Assembly: GCF_037645805.1 (NCBI RefSeq)
Contig: NZ_JBBEXE010000002.1
Location: forward strand, 346,806-410,805
From: Leptobacterium_A meishanense
GTDB lineage: Bacteria; Bacteroidota; Bacteroidia; Flavobacteriales; Flavobacteriaceae
Direction: 5' to 3'
DNA: 64,000 nucleotides
Shown: piece after piece, positions 42,226 to 50,931 of the stretch
Layout: every line of letters starts with the position of its first letter
How positions within the stretch are numbered: the first letter of the stretch is position 1
The notes under the pieces: model-generated
The model's database searches: none
Seen by the model: only the letters and a program-made list of their open reading frames with translations
What the model was told of the DNA's origin: nothing
Program-made: the position numbers and the translations under genes

Positions 42226-44325
42226 TTATTCAGTTTCTCTTTCAAGATTTACTATCATAGGTAAATTCGAACGAATTGCTTTACCTGTTACAATTGCGTG
42301 ATATCGTTTCAAATTGGGCAATGCTTGCACTAAATCTTTGCCAATATAATTGCCTAAAAAAGTAAAACTGGTTTCGTCAAAAGCTTGGAAGCAAATAATT
42401 GAATTACATTGAGTAAGTACTGTCTTTGATACATTAGCTGTTCTTTGAGCGATAACAATTAAACCAACTCCATACTTCCTGCCTTGTAATGCAATTTGAG
42501 ACATCTTATTTACTAGTGCCTTAGAGCTACCATAATCTCCTAAATCTCCTAAAAAGTTTGTCTCAGGAACTATGGTGTGTGCTTCTTCTAGTACCAAACA
42601 TACACGACTTCCTTTATTTGCTTTTGCGTAATTAAAAACGCTCTCAATAAAAAATTGAGTAAACTCTAAAATGAACGAAGTATTCGATAATGCAGGCAGT
42701 TCAAATAATCCAAGGTTTTCGTCTCCTTCAATAAAATCTTTTACATAATCATCAAGTTGACCTTGAATCTTTTTCTTTAATTCAAGTTCTTCCGCAGGTC
42801 TACGATTTAAAGCCTTTTCGTGCTTTTCCGCAAATGTCTCTTCGAGAGAATTTAATCCTTCAACTTTTATTAATTCGATTGGATTTAGTCCTTCTAGGTC
42901 AATCTTGTATTCACCTGTAAAATCAATACAAATTACATTTGTATCTGTTTTTAATGATTTAATTATTTCTCTTGCAAGGAATGACTTTCCAGAGCCTGTA
43001 ACTCCTAATAACGCTAAATGATGGCTAACAGCTTCATTTAAATTGATGATTGAAGGTAGCTTTGTGTTTGGAATAGTACCTAGTTGAAATTCAGGATATT
43101 CGAATTCTTGAATCTCTGTATTACTTGTGTCGGCTTTAAAAATAGGAGTGTTAATAGATGGAACCCAACCGAATTTTTGAAAAGAAAGAAGGTCATTTTG
43201 CCATTCTCCTAGTTGTATCGCCTCTCCTTCAATAAATCCTGTTTCATTCTTACTTTCCAACTTTTCAAGTTCTGTTGTTCCACCAATTACCTGGTAAAAT
43301 AGTCTATGGCTACCTACTTTCAGTTCCAATAAATCTCCTTCCTGAATGTCATCGGTTTGTTTTGAATATTCAAATTTTATCGAGCCAATAGATGATTTTT
43401 CAATTACTACACCAACGAAATCTTTTATTCTAAGTGAATTAGATAGTTCTTCTATTTCATTAGGCAAAACGACTTTACAAACTACATTTCGCTTGAAGTA
43501 GGATAAATCTTTAGTGGTAGTTCCTAACTGTAATACTTTAATCCACTTTTCTTGATTAAGCAGATATGTATCAATTACAATACCTGCGATTGCATAAGAA
43601 TCTGAGTCTTGCATTGAATATTTAAAGGTTACAATATCAAATCGCTTGATGTTCTTGCTTCTATCTTCATATAGCTTTACAAGGAAAATTTTCTTTGATT
43701 GAACTCCGAAAATTTCGCCAATAGCATTTGACTGAATTTTATTTTGTTTTCTAGCAAACGAATTATGAAGCGATTTTGAATCGATGATTAAAACAGAACC
43801 CCACAGAATTACCATTGTAAACAGGTAACTGTCACTTAGTTCCTTAACTATATCTGATTTGTATAGGATGAGAACTGATATGAAGACAAAAGAGTAAATG
43901 ACTTTCCCCCTTCCAACAAAAACTGCAATGTTTTTAAGAAGATTAGATAATTTATTTCTAGCTGATTCAGTGCTTTCATTGTCAGATGTGAGGGCAATAG
44001 CAATGATAGATAGGATGATTAAAATTCCGATTAATGATATTGTGAAATACCAAAGAGTATCGTTGGTAAATGATTCTTTTATTGATAGATAGACAAGCAA
44101 TAATGGAATTGAATTTGTAATTACATTTTTTGGGGATGAATAGTATGGCTCTATAAACAGGATTGAAAAAAATAACATGAAAAGTCCCGAATAGAACCAA
44201 ATATTTTTGGTTGAAGTGTCTGGCAAAATAGAGTCAGTTAGCAGGTAATGGATTCCTATGAATATTGCTATACTGACTAAAAGAAGTATGAATCTATTCG
44301 TTATGTAGAACTTTAATTTGTCCAT
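42226..44325 (-). CDS. membrane-anchored HerA-like ATPase
   Basis: This 699-residue protein has about six N-terminal hydrophobic segments (residues 12-29, 43-60, 70-84, 91-113, 143-156, 166-181), a HAS-barrel-like beta region (about 200-400), then a HerA/FtsK-type P-loop ATPase. Walker A is GVTGSGKS (441-448), Walker B VCLVLEEAH (575-583) with Glu580/581, and QGRKYGVGLIVIAQRT (614-628) holds the arginine-finger and sensor region. HerA enzymes form hexameric translocases for DNA; some are phage-defence components with nuclease or SIR2 partners. No nuclease or SIR2 gene is adjacent, and the membrane anchor is unusual. It lies upstream of the toxin-antitoxin pair, between family A palindromes. 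Confidence 0.83.
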   Translation of the reverse strand: MDKLKFYITNRFILLLVSIAIFIGIHYLLTDSILPDTSTKNIWFYSGLFMLFFSILFIEPYYSSPKNVITNSIPLLLVYLSIKESFTNDTLWYFTISLIGILIILSIIAIALTSDNESTESARNKLSNLLKNIAVFVGRGKVIYSFVFISVLILYKSDIVKELSDSYLFTMVILWGSVLIIDSKSLHNSFARKQNKIQSNAIGEIFGVQSKKIFLVKLYEDRSKNIKRFDIVTFKYSMQDSDSYAIAGIVIDTYLLNQEKWIKVLQLGTTTKDLSYFKRNVVCKVVLPNEIEELSNSLRIKDFVGVVIEKSSIGSIKFEYSKQTDDIQEGDLLELKVGSHRLFYQVIGGTTELEKLESKNETGFIEGEAIQLGEWQNDLLSFQKFGWVPSINTPIFKADTSNTEIQEFEYPEFQLGTIPNTKLPSIINLNEAVSHHLALLGVTGSGKSFLAREIIKSLKTDTNVICIDFTGEYKIDLEGLNPIELIKVEGLNSLEETFAEKHEKALNRRPAEELELKKKIQGQLDDYVKDFIEGDENLGLFELPALSNTSFILEFTQFFIESVFNYAKANKGSRVCLVLEEAHTIVPETNFLGDLGDYGSSKALVNKMSQIALQGRKYGVGLIVIAQRTANVSKTVLTQCNSIICFQAFDETSFTFLGNYIGKDLVQALPNLKRYHAIVTGKAIRSNLPMIVNLERETE

Positions 44326-44697
44326 GAAGTTTTAATCTTTTGATTCATTGTTCTTTCGAATTGTTTCGTTTTCATTTGTTGTCTCTTCGGTTTTTCAGCA
44401 TGAAGCGCAACTAGTTTATATACTGAACTTTTACCTCTATATCCATCTAATGTTGGTAGATATGTCAAATTTCAAACTATGTAGTATACCTCAACAAATC
44501 TAAACTATTTCTACTAATAAAAATATAAAAACCTACATAAAAAGTAGTTTATTACGGTAAAACTGTAATTTTATAAAGAACGTCATTTCGAATCCCTCGC
44601 AGATGGCGAGGAGGAGAAATCTATTTTTAATGGTTACTTGTTTTCATGAGATTTCTCTCCCGATAGCCATCGGGATCGAAATGACTGCGTTGATGGT
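44326..44697. other. 372-bp intergenic region with repeat
   Basis: 44326-44580 is AT-rich and non-coding, with only small hairpins (CTAC/GTAG near 44540-44555). 44582-44685 is the family A palindromic element. No promoter with both elements is clear for the ATPase gene on the minus strand. Confidence 0.7.
44582..44685. repeat. composite palindromic element, family A copy 2
   Basis: The left module 44582-44622 starts GTCATTTCGAATCCCTCGC, has a CCTCGC/GCGAGG hairpin and ends GAGAAATCT. The right module 44649-44685 is the inverted copy, AGATTTCTCTCCCGATAG to GATCGAAATGAC, with a CCCGAT/ATCGGG hairpin. It has the same architecture and orientation as copy 1 at 40579. Confidence 0.82.
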
Positions 44698-45501
44698 TTA
44701 TTGTTTTTTGGTCGCCTTTAAGGCATATATCATTGGGATTTTGTCGCCCATATAGGCAATCTGGTATTTTTTCGGGGCAATTTCTATCGCATTTACAAAG
44801 CAGTTGTAGGGGGAGTAGTTGTATTCGTTAAACGTAGTTATTTCTAGCCCATGCGCTATCAAATTGTTGAGAACTTCGCTAAGGCTGTGGTTCCAGCTTA
44901 CGTACTTTTGTGTGGTGGGGGCGTTGCGGTCGGCATAGGTGCCCTGCTCGGTATCGATAATGGCCCCGGTATTAAAATAGCTGTGTTCCACGATCTGGAA
45001 ATGGTCGTCGTACATCCAGATAACGGGGTGGAATTCAGCCATGATAAATGTACCGCCGGGCTTTAGGTAACGGGCTACAATGCCGGCCCATTTGTTGAGG
45101 TCGGGCAACCACCCAATGGTGCCGTAACTGGTAAAGACAATATCGAATTGCTCGTTTAAATGCTCGGGGAGGCTGTAGAGGTCGCAACAGATGAAACGGG
45201 CATCGGCCCCGGTTTTTTCGGTGAGGGAAATAGCAGTTTCAATGGCTTTGTCAGCGAGGTCTACCCCGGTACAGCTTGCCCCCATTCTGGCCAGTGAGAT
45301 AGTGTCTTGCCCGAAGTGGCATTGTAAATGCAATACACTTTTGCCTTGGATATCGCCCAGCAATTGGAGTTCGATCTCGTTGAGCGAAGAATCGCCTTTT
45401 AAAAAGCCTTCCAGGTTGTAAAACCGGGAATGTATGTGGTGCTGGGTTTTGTTGTTCCAGGCTGCTTTGTTGATGGCGATGTAGTTTTCTTCGTCTTTCA
45501 T
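44698..45501 (-). CDS. class I SAM-dependent methyltransferase
   Basis: A protein of 267 residues is predicted from the ATG at 45501 (an upstream TTG at 45516 is not needed). GKSVLHLQCHFGQDTISLAR is motif I of the Rossmann-like SAM fold, GVDLADKAIETA contains the acidic residue that binds the ribose, and FDIVFTSYGTIGWLPDL, YLKPGGTFIMAEFHP follow. The substrate is unknown; it resembles the UbiE-like small-molecule group. The gene is clearly more GC-rich than the ATPase gene next to it. It is flanked by family A (44582) and family B (45525) palindromes. Confidence 0.87.
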   Translation of the reverse strand: MKDEENYIAINKAAWNNKTQHHIHSRFYNLEGFLKGDSSLNEIELQLLGDIQGKSVLHLQCHFGQDTISLARMGASCTGVDLADKAIETAISLTEKTGADARFICCDLYSLPEHLNEQFDIVFTSYGTIGWLPDLNKWAGIVARYLKPGGTFIMAEFHPVIWMYDDHFQIVEHSYFNTGAIIDTEQGTYADRNAPTTQKYVSWNHSLSEVLNNLIAHGLEITTFNEYNYSPYNCFVNAIEIAPKKYQIAYMGDKIPMIYALKATKKQ

Positions 45502-45524
45502 GTTGTGGTGCTTCAACTGTTGTT

Positions 45525-45549
45525 ATATTTCGACTGCGCTCAATATGAC
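45525..45549. repeat. family B palindromic module
   Basis: ATATTTCGACTGCGCTCAAT and the following ATGAC match the module paired in the element at 21914-22047 and the single copy at 46806. It lies between the methyltransferase and the hydrolase-OsmC genes. Confidence 0.75.
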
Positions 45550-45562
45550 AATAGCTTCTTTA

Positions 45563-46774
45563 TTATTTTAGAACCGTTTCTACCTTAATATCACTATGGA
45601 GTGTTTTATGGACGGGGCACTTATTGGCGATGTTCAAAATACGGTTGCGCTGGGTTTCCTCGAGGTTGCCTATGAGCCTTATTTCCCGGGTAAAGGTATC
45701 AATCTTTGCTGTTTTAGATTCGGGATTTTCACAATCTTCGGCATATTTTTTATCGTGGCTGATGTGCACTTCAATATTTTGCAAATCCCACTTTTTATGG
45801 GAGGCATACATCCGTATGGTCATGGCGGTACAAGCCGCTAAGCCAGCAGATACCAATTCATACGGGTTGGGTCCGAAGTTTTGCCCGCCCACACTTTCGG
45901 GTTCGTCAGCCGTGAGAAAATGGTCGCCTAACTTCATTTGTGTGGTAAAGCCGTCTTCGGTATCGAGGTTGGCCACTACTTGGTGTTGTGTCTGTAGCTT
46001 TGGGGTCTCTGGAGTGGAAATATAGCGTTTTGCCCAGGAGGCGATGACCTCGCCCACATAGAGCGAATCTTGCTTGTTGGTGAGTAGATGGTCGGCACCA
46101 TCTAAGGAAACAAAACTTTTGGGGTGAAAAGCAGCATCATAGATTTCTTTGGCGTTTTGCACGCCTACAGTGGTGTCTTGCGGGGAGTGCATAACGAGCA
46201 ATGGTTTCCGCATTTCCTTGACGGTATCGGGCAACGATTTGCTTTCGAGGTCGTCTATAAACTGTTTTTTTATGGTAAAATCCCTGCCACTAAGGTTTAC
46301 GGTTGCTTTCCCGTCTTTATTGATGGCATCCAAGTCACTTTTGAATAAATGTTTTACGTGTGTGGGGTTGGATGGGGCACCTATAGTGGCAATGGCCTGG
46401 ATGCTGTCTATTTTTGAGGCAGCGAAGATAACAGCGGCCCCGCCAAGGGAATGCCCAATAATGAGGGAAGGACTTTTATAATGTTCTGCTAAATAATTGG
46501 CTGCAGTGATTAAATCTTCAACATTTCCGGAGAAATTGGTATCGGCGAACTCGCCTTCGCTTTCGCCCAATCCGGTAAAATCGAACCGGAGCACACCAAA
46601 ACCGTTACTAGCGAGTGCCCTACTGATATTGCGAACGGCACTCAGGTTTTTGTTGCAGGTAAAACAATGTGCAAAGAGCACAAAGTTGTGCGGACGGCTG
46701 TCTGCGGGCAATTCTAAACGTCCGGATAGGGTTTGTCCCTGTTTGTTTTTGAATTCTATAATAGTTACACTCAT
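45563..46774 (-). CDS. alpha/beta hydrolase fused to OsmC
   Basis: This 403-residue fusion joins an N-terminal alpha/beta hydrolase (about 1-255: HCFTCNKNL oxyanion region, IIGHSLGGAAV nucleophile elbow, MHSPQDTTV acid, GADHLL His) to a C-terminal OsmC domain (about 265-403). The OsmC part has GLAACTAMTIRMYASHKKW and CPVHKTL, the two reactive cysteines of peroxidase-type OsmC. A link between hydrolase products and organic-peroxide reduction is suggested. The gene is GC-richer than most of the window and sits between two family B modules. Confidence 0.92.
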   Translation of the reverse strand: MSVTIIEFKNKQGQTLSGRLELPADSRPHNFVLFAHCFTCNKNLSAVRNISRALASNGFGVLRFDFTGLGESEGEFADTNFSGNVEDLITAANYLAEHYKSPSLIIGHSLGGAAVIFAASKIDSIQAIATIGAPSNPTHVKHLFKSDLDAINKDGKATVNLSGRDFTIKKQFIDDLESKSLPDTVKEMRKPLLVMHSPQDTTVGVQNAKEIYDAAFHPKSFVSLDGADHLLTNKQDSLYVGEVIASWAKRYISTPETPKLQTQHQVVANLDTEDGFTTQMKLGDHFLTADEPESVGGQNFGPNPYELVSAGLAACTAMTIRMYASHKKWDLQNIEVHISHDKKYAEDCENPESKTAKIDTFTREIRLIGNLEETQRNRILNIANKCPVHKTLHSDIKVETVLK

Positions 46775-46805
46775 TTTGTATTGTTTTTGTTTACTAGAGA
46801 CAAGA

Positions 46806-46843
46806 AGGATGTCATATTTCGACTGCGCTCAATATGACATCCT
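46806..46843. repeat. family B palindromic module with 13-bp perfect arms
   Basis: AGGATGTCATATT (46806-46818) and AATATGACATCCT (46831-46843) are exact inverted complements around a 12-base centre that carries the family B core CGACTGCGCTC. It lies between two minus-strand genes. Confidence 0.82.
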
Positions 46844-46873
46844 TTAAAAATAACATAATTTATTTTTTAAGCC

Positions 46874-49800
46874 TTATTCTAGTTTAAAGGCTTTTGTTTC
46901 TTTGAATTTGGAGAGCTCAATTTGCTCGATGGTTTCTTTGTATGTTTTCCATTCATTGTCAAAAAACCCATTGGTTTTTTTAACAGCGGCATCCAGTGCA
47001 TCTTTTGCTTGTTGTATCAACTGCTTTTCGGTAGCTGTAATACCTGAAGGCCTACTTGCGCTATAGAAATAAGCAGTTTGGAGACGCTGGATAGCACTTG
47101 GCTCTGGATTCCTGGTAATCCCTTGCCTTTTGTCTTCTTTGCCAATGTATAAAGCAACAACACTGTCAATCTTTTTTACAATCTCTTTCGATGCTTCAAT
47201 GGCCTCTTTGTATTTTTCTTTGTCGGCTTCTTTAAGTTCTTTTTCAAATTCAGAGACTGTGTTTTTACTTTCTACCAACTGCTTTACAGCATCTGCTGCT
47301 ACCTGGGTATAGTTTTCCAGTTTCTTAACAGCATCGTATTGTTCATTGATAGCTGTTTGCGATACCGGAATACGAGGATCTGATTTTACGGTAATGGAGG
47401 TTTCTTCAACGAGCTCACCATATATAAGCTTAACGGTATAAGTTCCGGGTTTTACCTGCGTGCCGCCGGGCTCTCTTTGGTTTTTACGAATGGTTCTGGA
47501 TGGCCTGTCGGGCCCTTTTTCATCCATGCCCCAATAGACTCTGTGAATACCATTTTCCTTCGGGGTTTTTTGTTTGAGGGTGCGTATCAACCGGTCACCA
47601 TCATAGATTTCTATTTTTATAGAATCTTTGGTGGCTTTTTTCTCTTTGCCTTCTTCTTTTTTAGGATCGTCTTTTTCCTTTTTATCTTTTTCTTCTTTTG
47701 GAGTTTCTTTTTTATGGAGATAAAAAGAGAGCATAGCACCTCGTTTTCTGTTTTCTCCATTGTATAATGCATCACCTCCAAAACGGCTTCCGTTAGGTTG
47801 CTGATAGGCAGCTTGATAAGCTGTTGGGGGATCAAAGAGTGCAATTTCTTTGGATAGCACACTTTTATCTTTAGCCATGGCACGCAACGGACGAATATCG
47901 TCTAGTATCCATGCAGCGCGCCCAAAAGTCCCAATGATGAGATCGTGTTCCCGAGGATGGATAGCGAGGTCTTTTATAGATACGGTGGGAAATCCTTCGG
48001 TCCATTTTGTCCATTTGTTGCCGGCATCTATACTGATGTATAGTCCATCATCCGTTCCTAGGAACAATAAATTCGGATTTTCGGGATCTTCAATAATACT
48101 AAGTGTATAGCTTTCAACATCGTTTTCATCTACAATGCGCTGCCATGTTTTTCCGTAATCTTTAGTCCTGTATGCATAAGGGGTATAATTGAACCGCCTG
48201 TAGTCATTGGCAATTAATAAAGCTTCCCCTTTGTTTTTGTTGGATGCTTTTATTTGGGGAATCCAACTTCCTTTGGGCAATCCCTTGATGTTTGCTGATA
48301 CATTGGTCCAAGTAGCCCCTCCATTCTGGGTAATATGTACATTTCCGTCGTCTGTTCCTACCCAGAGCATGTTTTTTTCAAGAGGTGAAGGTTCTATAAC
48401 TAGAATGGTGGTATGATTTTCTGCACCTGTGGCATCAATGGTCAATCCACCACTTTCGCTTTGTTTTTGTTTTTCGGGGTCATTTGTAGTTAGATCGGGT
48501 GAAATCACTTCCCATGTTAAGCCTTTGTCAGTACTTTTATGAACAAACTGGCTTCCAAAATACACAGTTGCATTGTCAAAAGGATCTTGCCCAATAGCTG
48601 AATTCCAATTAAAACGAAGTTTTACATCAGGATCAGGGTGCGTAGGTCTTACAGAGTAGCTGTTTCCAGTCATCCAATCATAACGAGCTACAAACCCTTG
48701 TTGACTCATAGCGTAACCGTAGCGGGAATCATCAAGGTCAGGGACTACATCAAACCCATCGCCAAAAGCGATTTCCTGCCAATAGGCATTGCGTATCCCT
48801 TGTGCCCTCCACACATATGCAGGACCTCTCCATGAACCATTGTCTTGCATGCCTCCATAAACATTGTATGGAAATTCATTGTCATAACTGATATGATAGA
48901 ATTGTGCTACAGGGAGGTTGCCAATAAACCGCCATGTTTCCCCACCATCGTGTGTAATATTCATGCCCCCGTCATTCCCATCAATCATGAAGCTGCCATC
49001 TTTTGGGTGTATCCACCAGGCGTGGTGGTCGGGGTGTACGCCATTATCTACTCCATAGGCTGGCATGAGCTGCTTAAAGTTTTTGCCACCGTCTTCTGAT
49101 ACGTTCACATAGGTATAGATGGAATATACCCGATTTTCATTTTGTGGGTCAACATAGATTTCAGAATAGTAGAATGGACGGTTTCCGATATCATTTTTAT
49201 CGTTTATTTTTTTCCATTTAAAACCGCCGTCTTCACTTTTGTACAGGGCATTCTTCTTTGCTTCTATCAGGGCATATACAATATTGGGTTTGTTAGCGGA
49301 AATTGCAATCCCGATACGTCCTAATTCTCCTTTGGGCAAGCCATCTTCATCGGTACGTTTTTTCCATGTTTTACCACCGTCAAAAGTGATGTAGAGTCCG
49401 CTGCCTTCTCCGCCTGATTTGAAAAACCAAGGGTCGCGCTTATGTTCCCACATAGCAGCAATAATCTTGTTTGGGTTTGTTGGGTCCATTACCAAATCGG
49501 CTGTACCTGTTTTATTGTTTACGAACAATATTTTTTGCCAGGTTTCTCCACCGTCTGTGGTTTTATAGACACCACGTTCCGGATGTTCCCCCCAAGGAGA
49601 ACCAATAGCCCCTACATAAACCGTGTTAGGGTCGGTAGGGTCAATAATTACTCTGTGAATATGGCGGGTTTTTTCTAAGCCCATCAATTTCCAGTTTTTT
49701 CCACCGTCAAGTGACTTGTAAATACCGTAACCTCCATTTAGACTGTTCCTAGGGTTACCTTCACCAGTACCTACCCAGATTACGGAAGGGTTTGATTGCT

Positions 49801-50077
49801 GGATAGCCACAGCACCAATAGACCCTGTTGCTTCTTTTTCAAAAACAGGTTCCCATTTGACACCACCGGAAGTAGATTTCCATAGGCCACCAGAGGCAGT
49901 CCCCACATACATAATATCTGTATTGGATTCTACCACATCAATAGCGGTGACCCGGCCACTCATACCGGCAGGGCCAATATTCCGGGGCTTCATTCCTTTT
50001 ATATGATCCATGGAGAAGTTTTGGGAAAATGTAACGATGGATGCAAACAGCATCGCTAGGGAGAGAATGTGTTTCAT
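46874..50077 (-). CDS. large secreted Asp-box (BNR/sortilin-like) beta-propeller protein
   Basis: This 1067-residue protein has a signal peptide (HILSLAMLFASIVTFSQ) followed by many Asp-box repeats (S-x-D-x-G-x-x-W), for example STSGGVKWEPVF, SLDGGKNWKLMG, TTDGGETWQKIL and SEDGGFKWKKIN. They form one or two sortilin/VPS10-like propellers to about residue 760. A Lys/Glu-rich stretch (about 785-818) separates a C-terminal part with an immunoglobulin-like strand set (PGTYTVKLIYGELVEETSI) and a long helix. Such proteins are often annotated as glycosyl hydrolases, but no sialidase-type catalytic residues are visible. It is presumably periplasmic or surface-exposed. Confidence 0.88.
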   Translation of the reverse strand: MKHILSLAMLFASIVTFSQNFSMDHIKGMKPRNIGPAGMSGRVTAIDVVESNTDIMYVGTASGGLWKSTSGGVKWEPVFEKEATGSIGAVAIQQSNPSVIWVGTGEGNPRNSLNGGYGIYKSLDGGKNWKLMGLEKTRHIHRVIIDPTDPNTVYVGAIGSPWGEHPERGVYKTTDGGETWQKILFVNNKTGTADLVMDPTNPNKIIAAMWEHKRDPWFFKSGGEGSGLYITFDGGKTWKKRTDEDGLPKGELGRIGIAISANKPNIVYALIEAKKNALYKSEDGGFKWKKINDKNDIGNRPFYYSEIYVDPQNENRVYSIYTYVNVSEDGGKNFKQLMPAYGVDNGVHPDHHAWWIHPKDGSFMIDGNDGGMNITHDGGETWRFIGNLPVAQFYHISYDNEFPYNVYGGMQDNGSWRGPAYVWRAQGIRNAYWQEIAFGDGFDVVPDLDDSRYGYAMSQQGFVARYDWMTGNSYSVRPTHPDPDVKLRFNWNSAIGQDPFDNATVYFGSQFVHKSTDKGLTWEVISPDLTTNDPEKQKQSESGGLTIDATGAENHTTILVIEPSPLEKNMLWVGTDDGNVHITQNGGATWTNVSANIKGLPKGSWIPQIKASNKNKGEALLIANDYRRFNYTPYAYRTKDYGKTWQRIVDENDVESYTLSIIEDPENPNLLFLGTDDGLYISIDAGNKWTKWTEGFPTVSIKDLAIHPREHDLIIGTFGRAAWILDDIRPLRAMAKDKSVLSKEIALFDPPTAYQAAYQQPNGSRFGGDALYNGENRKRGAMLSFYLHKKETPKEEKDKKEKDDPKKEEGKEKKATKDSIKIEIYDGDRLIRTLKQKTPKENGIHRVYWGMDEKGPDRPSRTIRKNQREPGGTQVKPGTYTVKLIYGELVEETSITVKSDPRIPVSQTAINEQYDAVKKLENYTQVAADAVKQLVESKNTVSEFEKELKEADKEKYKEAIEASKEIVKKIDSVVALYIGKEDKRQGITRNPEPSAIQRLQTAYFYSASRPSGITATEKQLIQQAKDALDAAVKKTNGFFDNEWKTYKETIEQIELSKFKETKAFKLE

Positions 50078-50227
50078 TGTAAATGTTGCGTTAGTTTAGC
50101 GATAAATTTAGTAAAAAGAAACTTCGGATTCCTTAAAAAGATGTTAATATGGGTTTTTACATAATGCAATTTTCAGGGAAATATCAGCTATAATGTAGTT
50201 AATACATATGATGCCATAATTTAAGTT

Positions 50228-50235
50228 TATTTTTG
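50228..50235 (+). promoter_or_regulatory. candidate -7 element for LysE gene
   Basis: TATTTTTG matches TAnnTTTG and lies 20 bases before the ATG at 50256. The -33 region lacks a clear TTG. Confidence 0.35.
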
Positions 50236-50255
50236 TTGCCATAATTCTTGGTAGA

Positions 50256-50876
50256 ATGAACTATGAAACCCTTCTTTCTTTTCTGATAGCTTCCATGGCA
50301 TTGACCATTTCTCCCGGGCCTGATATTATTTATGTACTTATGCAGGGTGTGGTAAACGGAAGAAAACATGGAGTGGTTACAGCTTTAGGATTGGTAAGTG
50401 GTATATTGATACATACCACACTGGTTGCTTTTGGTATTTCTGTTCTTATTAAAGAGAGTACAACCGCTTATTTTATTATAAAGTTATTTGGTGCGGGATA
50501 TCTTTTTTATTTGGCATATAAAGTATATAAGAGTGATGTTTTGCTGTCGTTAACTAAAGATAAAGTACTAAAAAGATCATTGACAGGACTTTTTAAACAA
50601 GGTTTTATGATGAATGTTTTAAACCCAAAGGTAACCCTGTTTTTTTTAGCTTTTTTTCCTGGTTTTTTATTTAGTAATGAAGTTTCAACCATCACGCAGT
50701 TTTATATTCTTGGGGGGATTTTCATGCTGCAAGCATTTATCATTTTTGGCCTGGTAGCTGTTATGGCAGGAGTTATTTCTAATTATATTAAGCACCATAC
50801 TCAAATAGGGGTTGTTCTCAAATGGACACAAGTTATGGTATTCATAGGGATTGGTATTTTTATTTTACTACCTTAA
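50256..50876 (+). CDS. LysE/RhtB-family exporter
   Basis: This 206-residue inner-membrane protein has about six hydrophobic segments. The N-terminal LTISPGPDIIYVLMQGVVNGRK motif and FKQGFMMNVLNPKVTLFFLAF are diagnostic of the LysE/RhtB superfamily, which exports amino acids and derivatives. The cargo cannot be deduced. It has a -7 motif upstream and is 55 bp from the HAD gene, which has its own -7 motif. Confidence 0.93.
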   Translation: MNYETLLSFLIASMALTISPGPDIIYVLMQGVVNGRKHGVVTALGLVSGILIHTTLVAFGISVLIKESTTAYFIIKLFGAGYLFYLAYKVYKSDVLLSLTKDKVLKRSLTGLFKQGFMMNVLNPKVTLFFLAFFPGFLFSNEVSTITQFYILGGIFMLQAFIIFGLVAVMAGVISNYIKHHTQIGVVLKWTQVMVFIGIGIFILLP

Positions 50877-50903
50877 AATATTTTAGAAATCGGTTGGATT
50901 GGT

Positions 50904-50911
50904 TATTTTTG
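50904..50911 (+). promoter_or_regulatory. candidate -7 element for HAD gene
   Basis: TATTTTTG matches TAnnTTTG and lies 20 bases before the ATG at 50932. No convincing -33 is present. Confidence 0.35.
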
Positions 50912-50931
50912 GACACTTCTAAATAAAGTGA

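Noticed and set aside
40725..46774. A prophage or conjugative element
   Set aside because: No integrase, structural, relaxase or transfer genes; only repeats and isolated accessory genes are seen.
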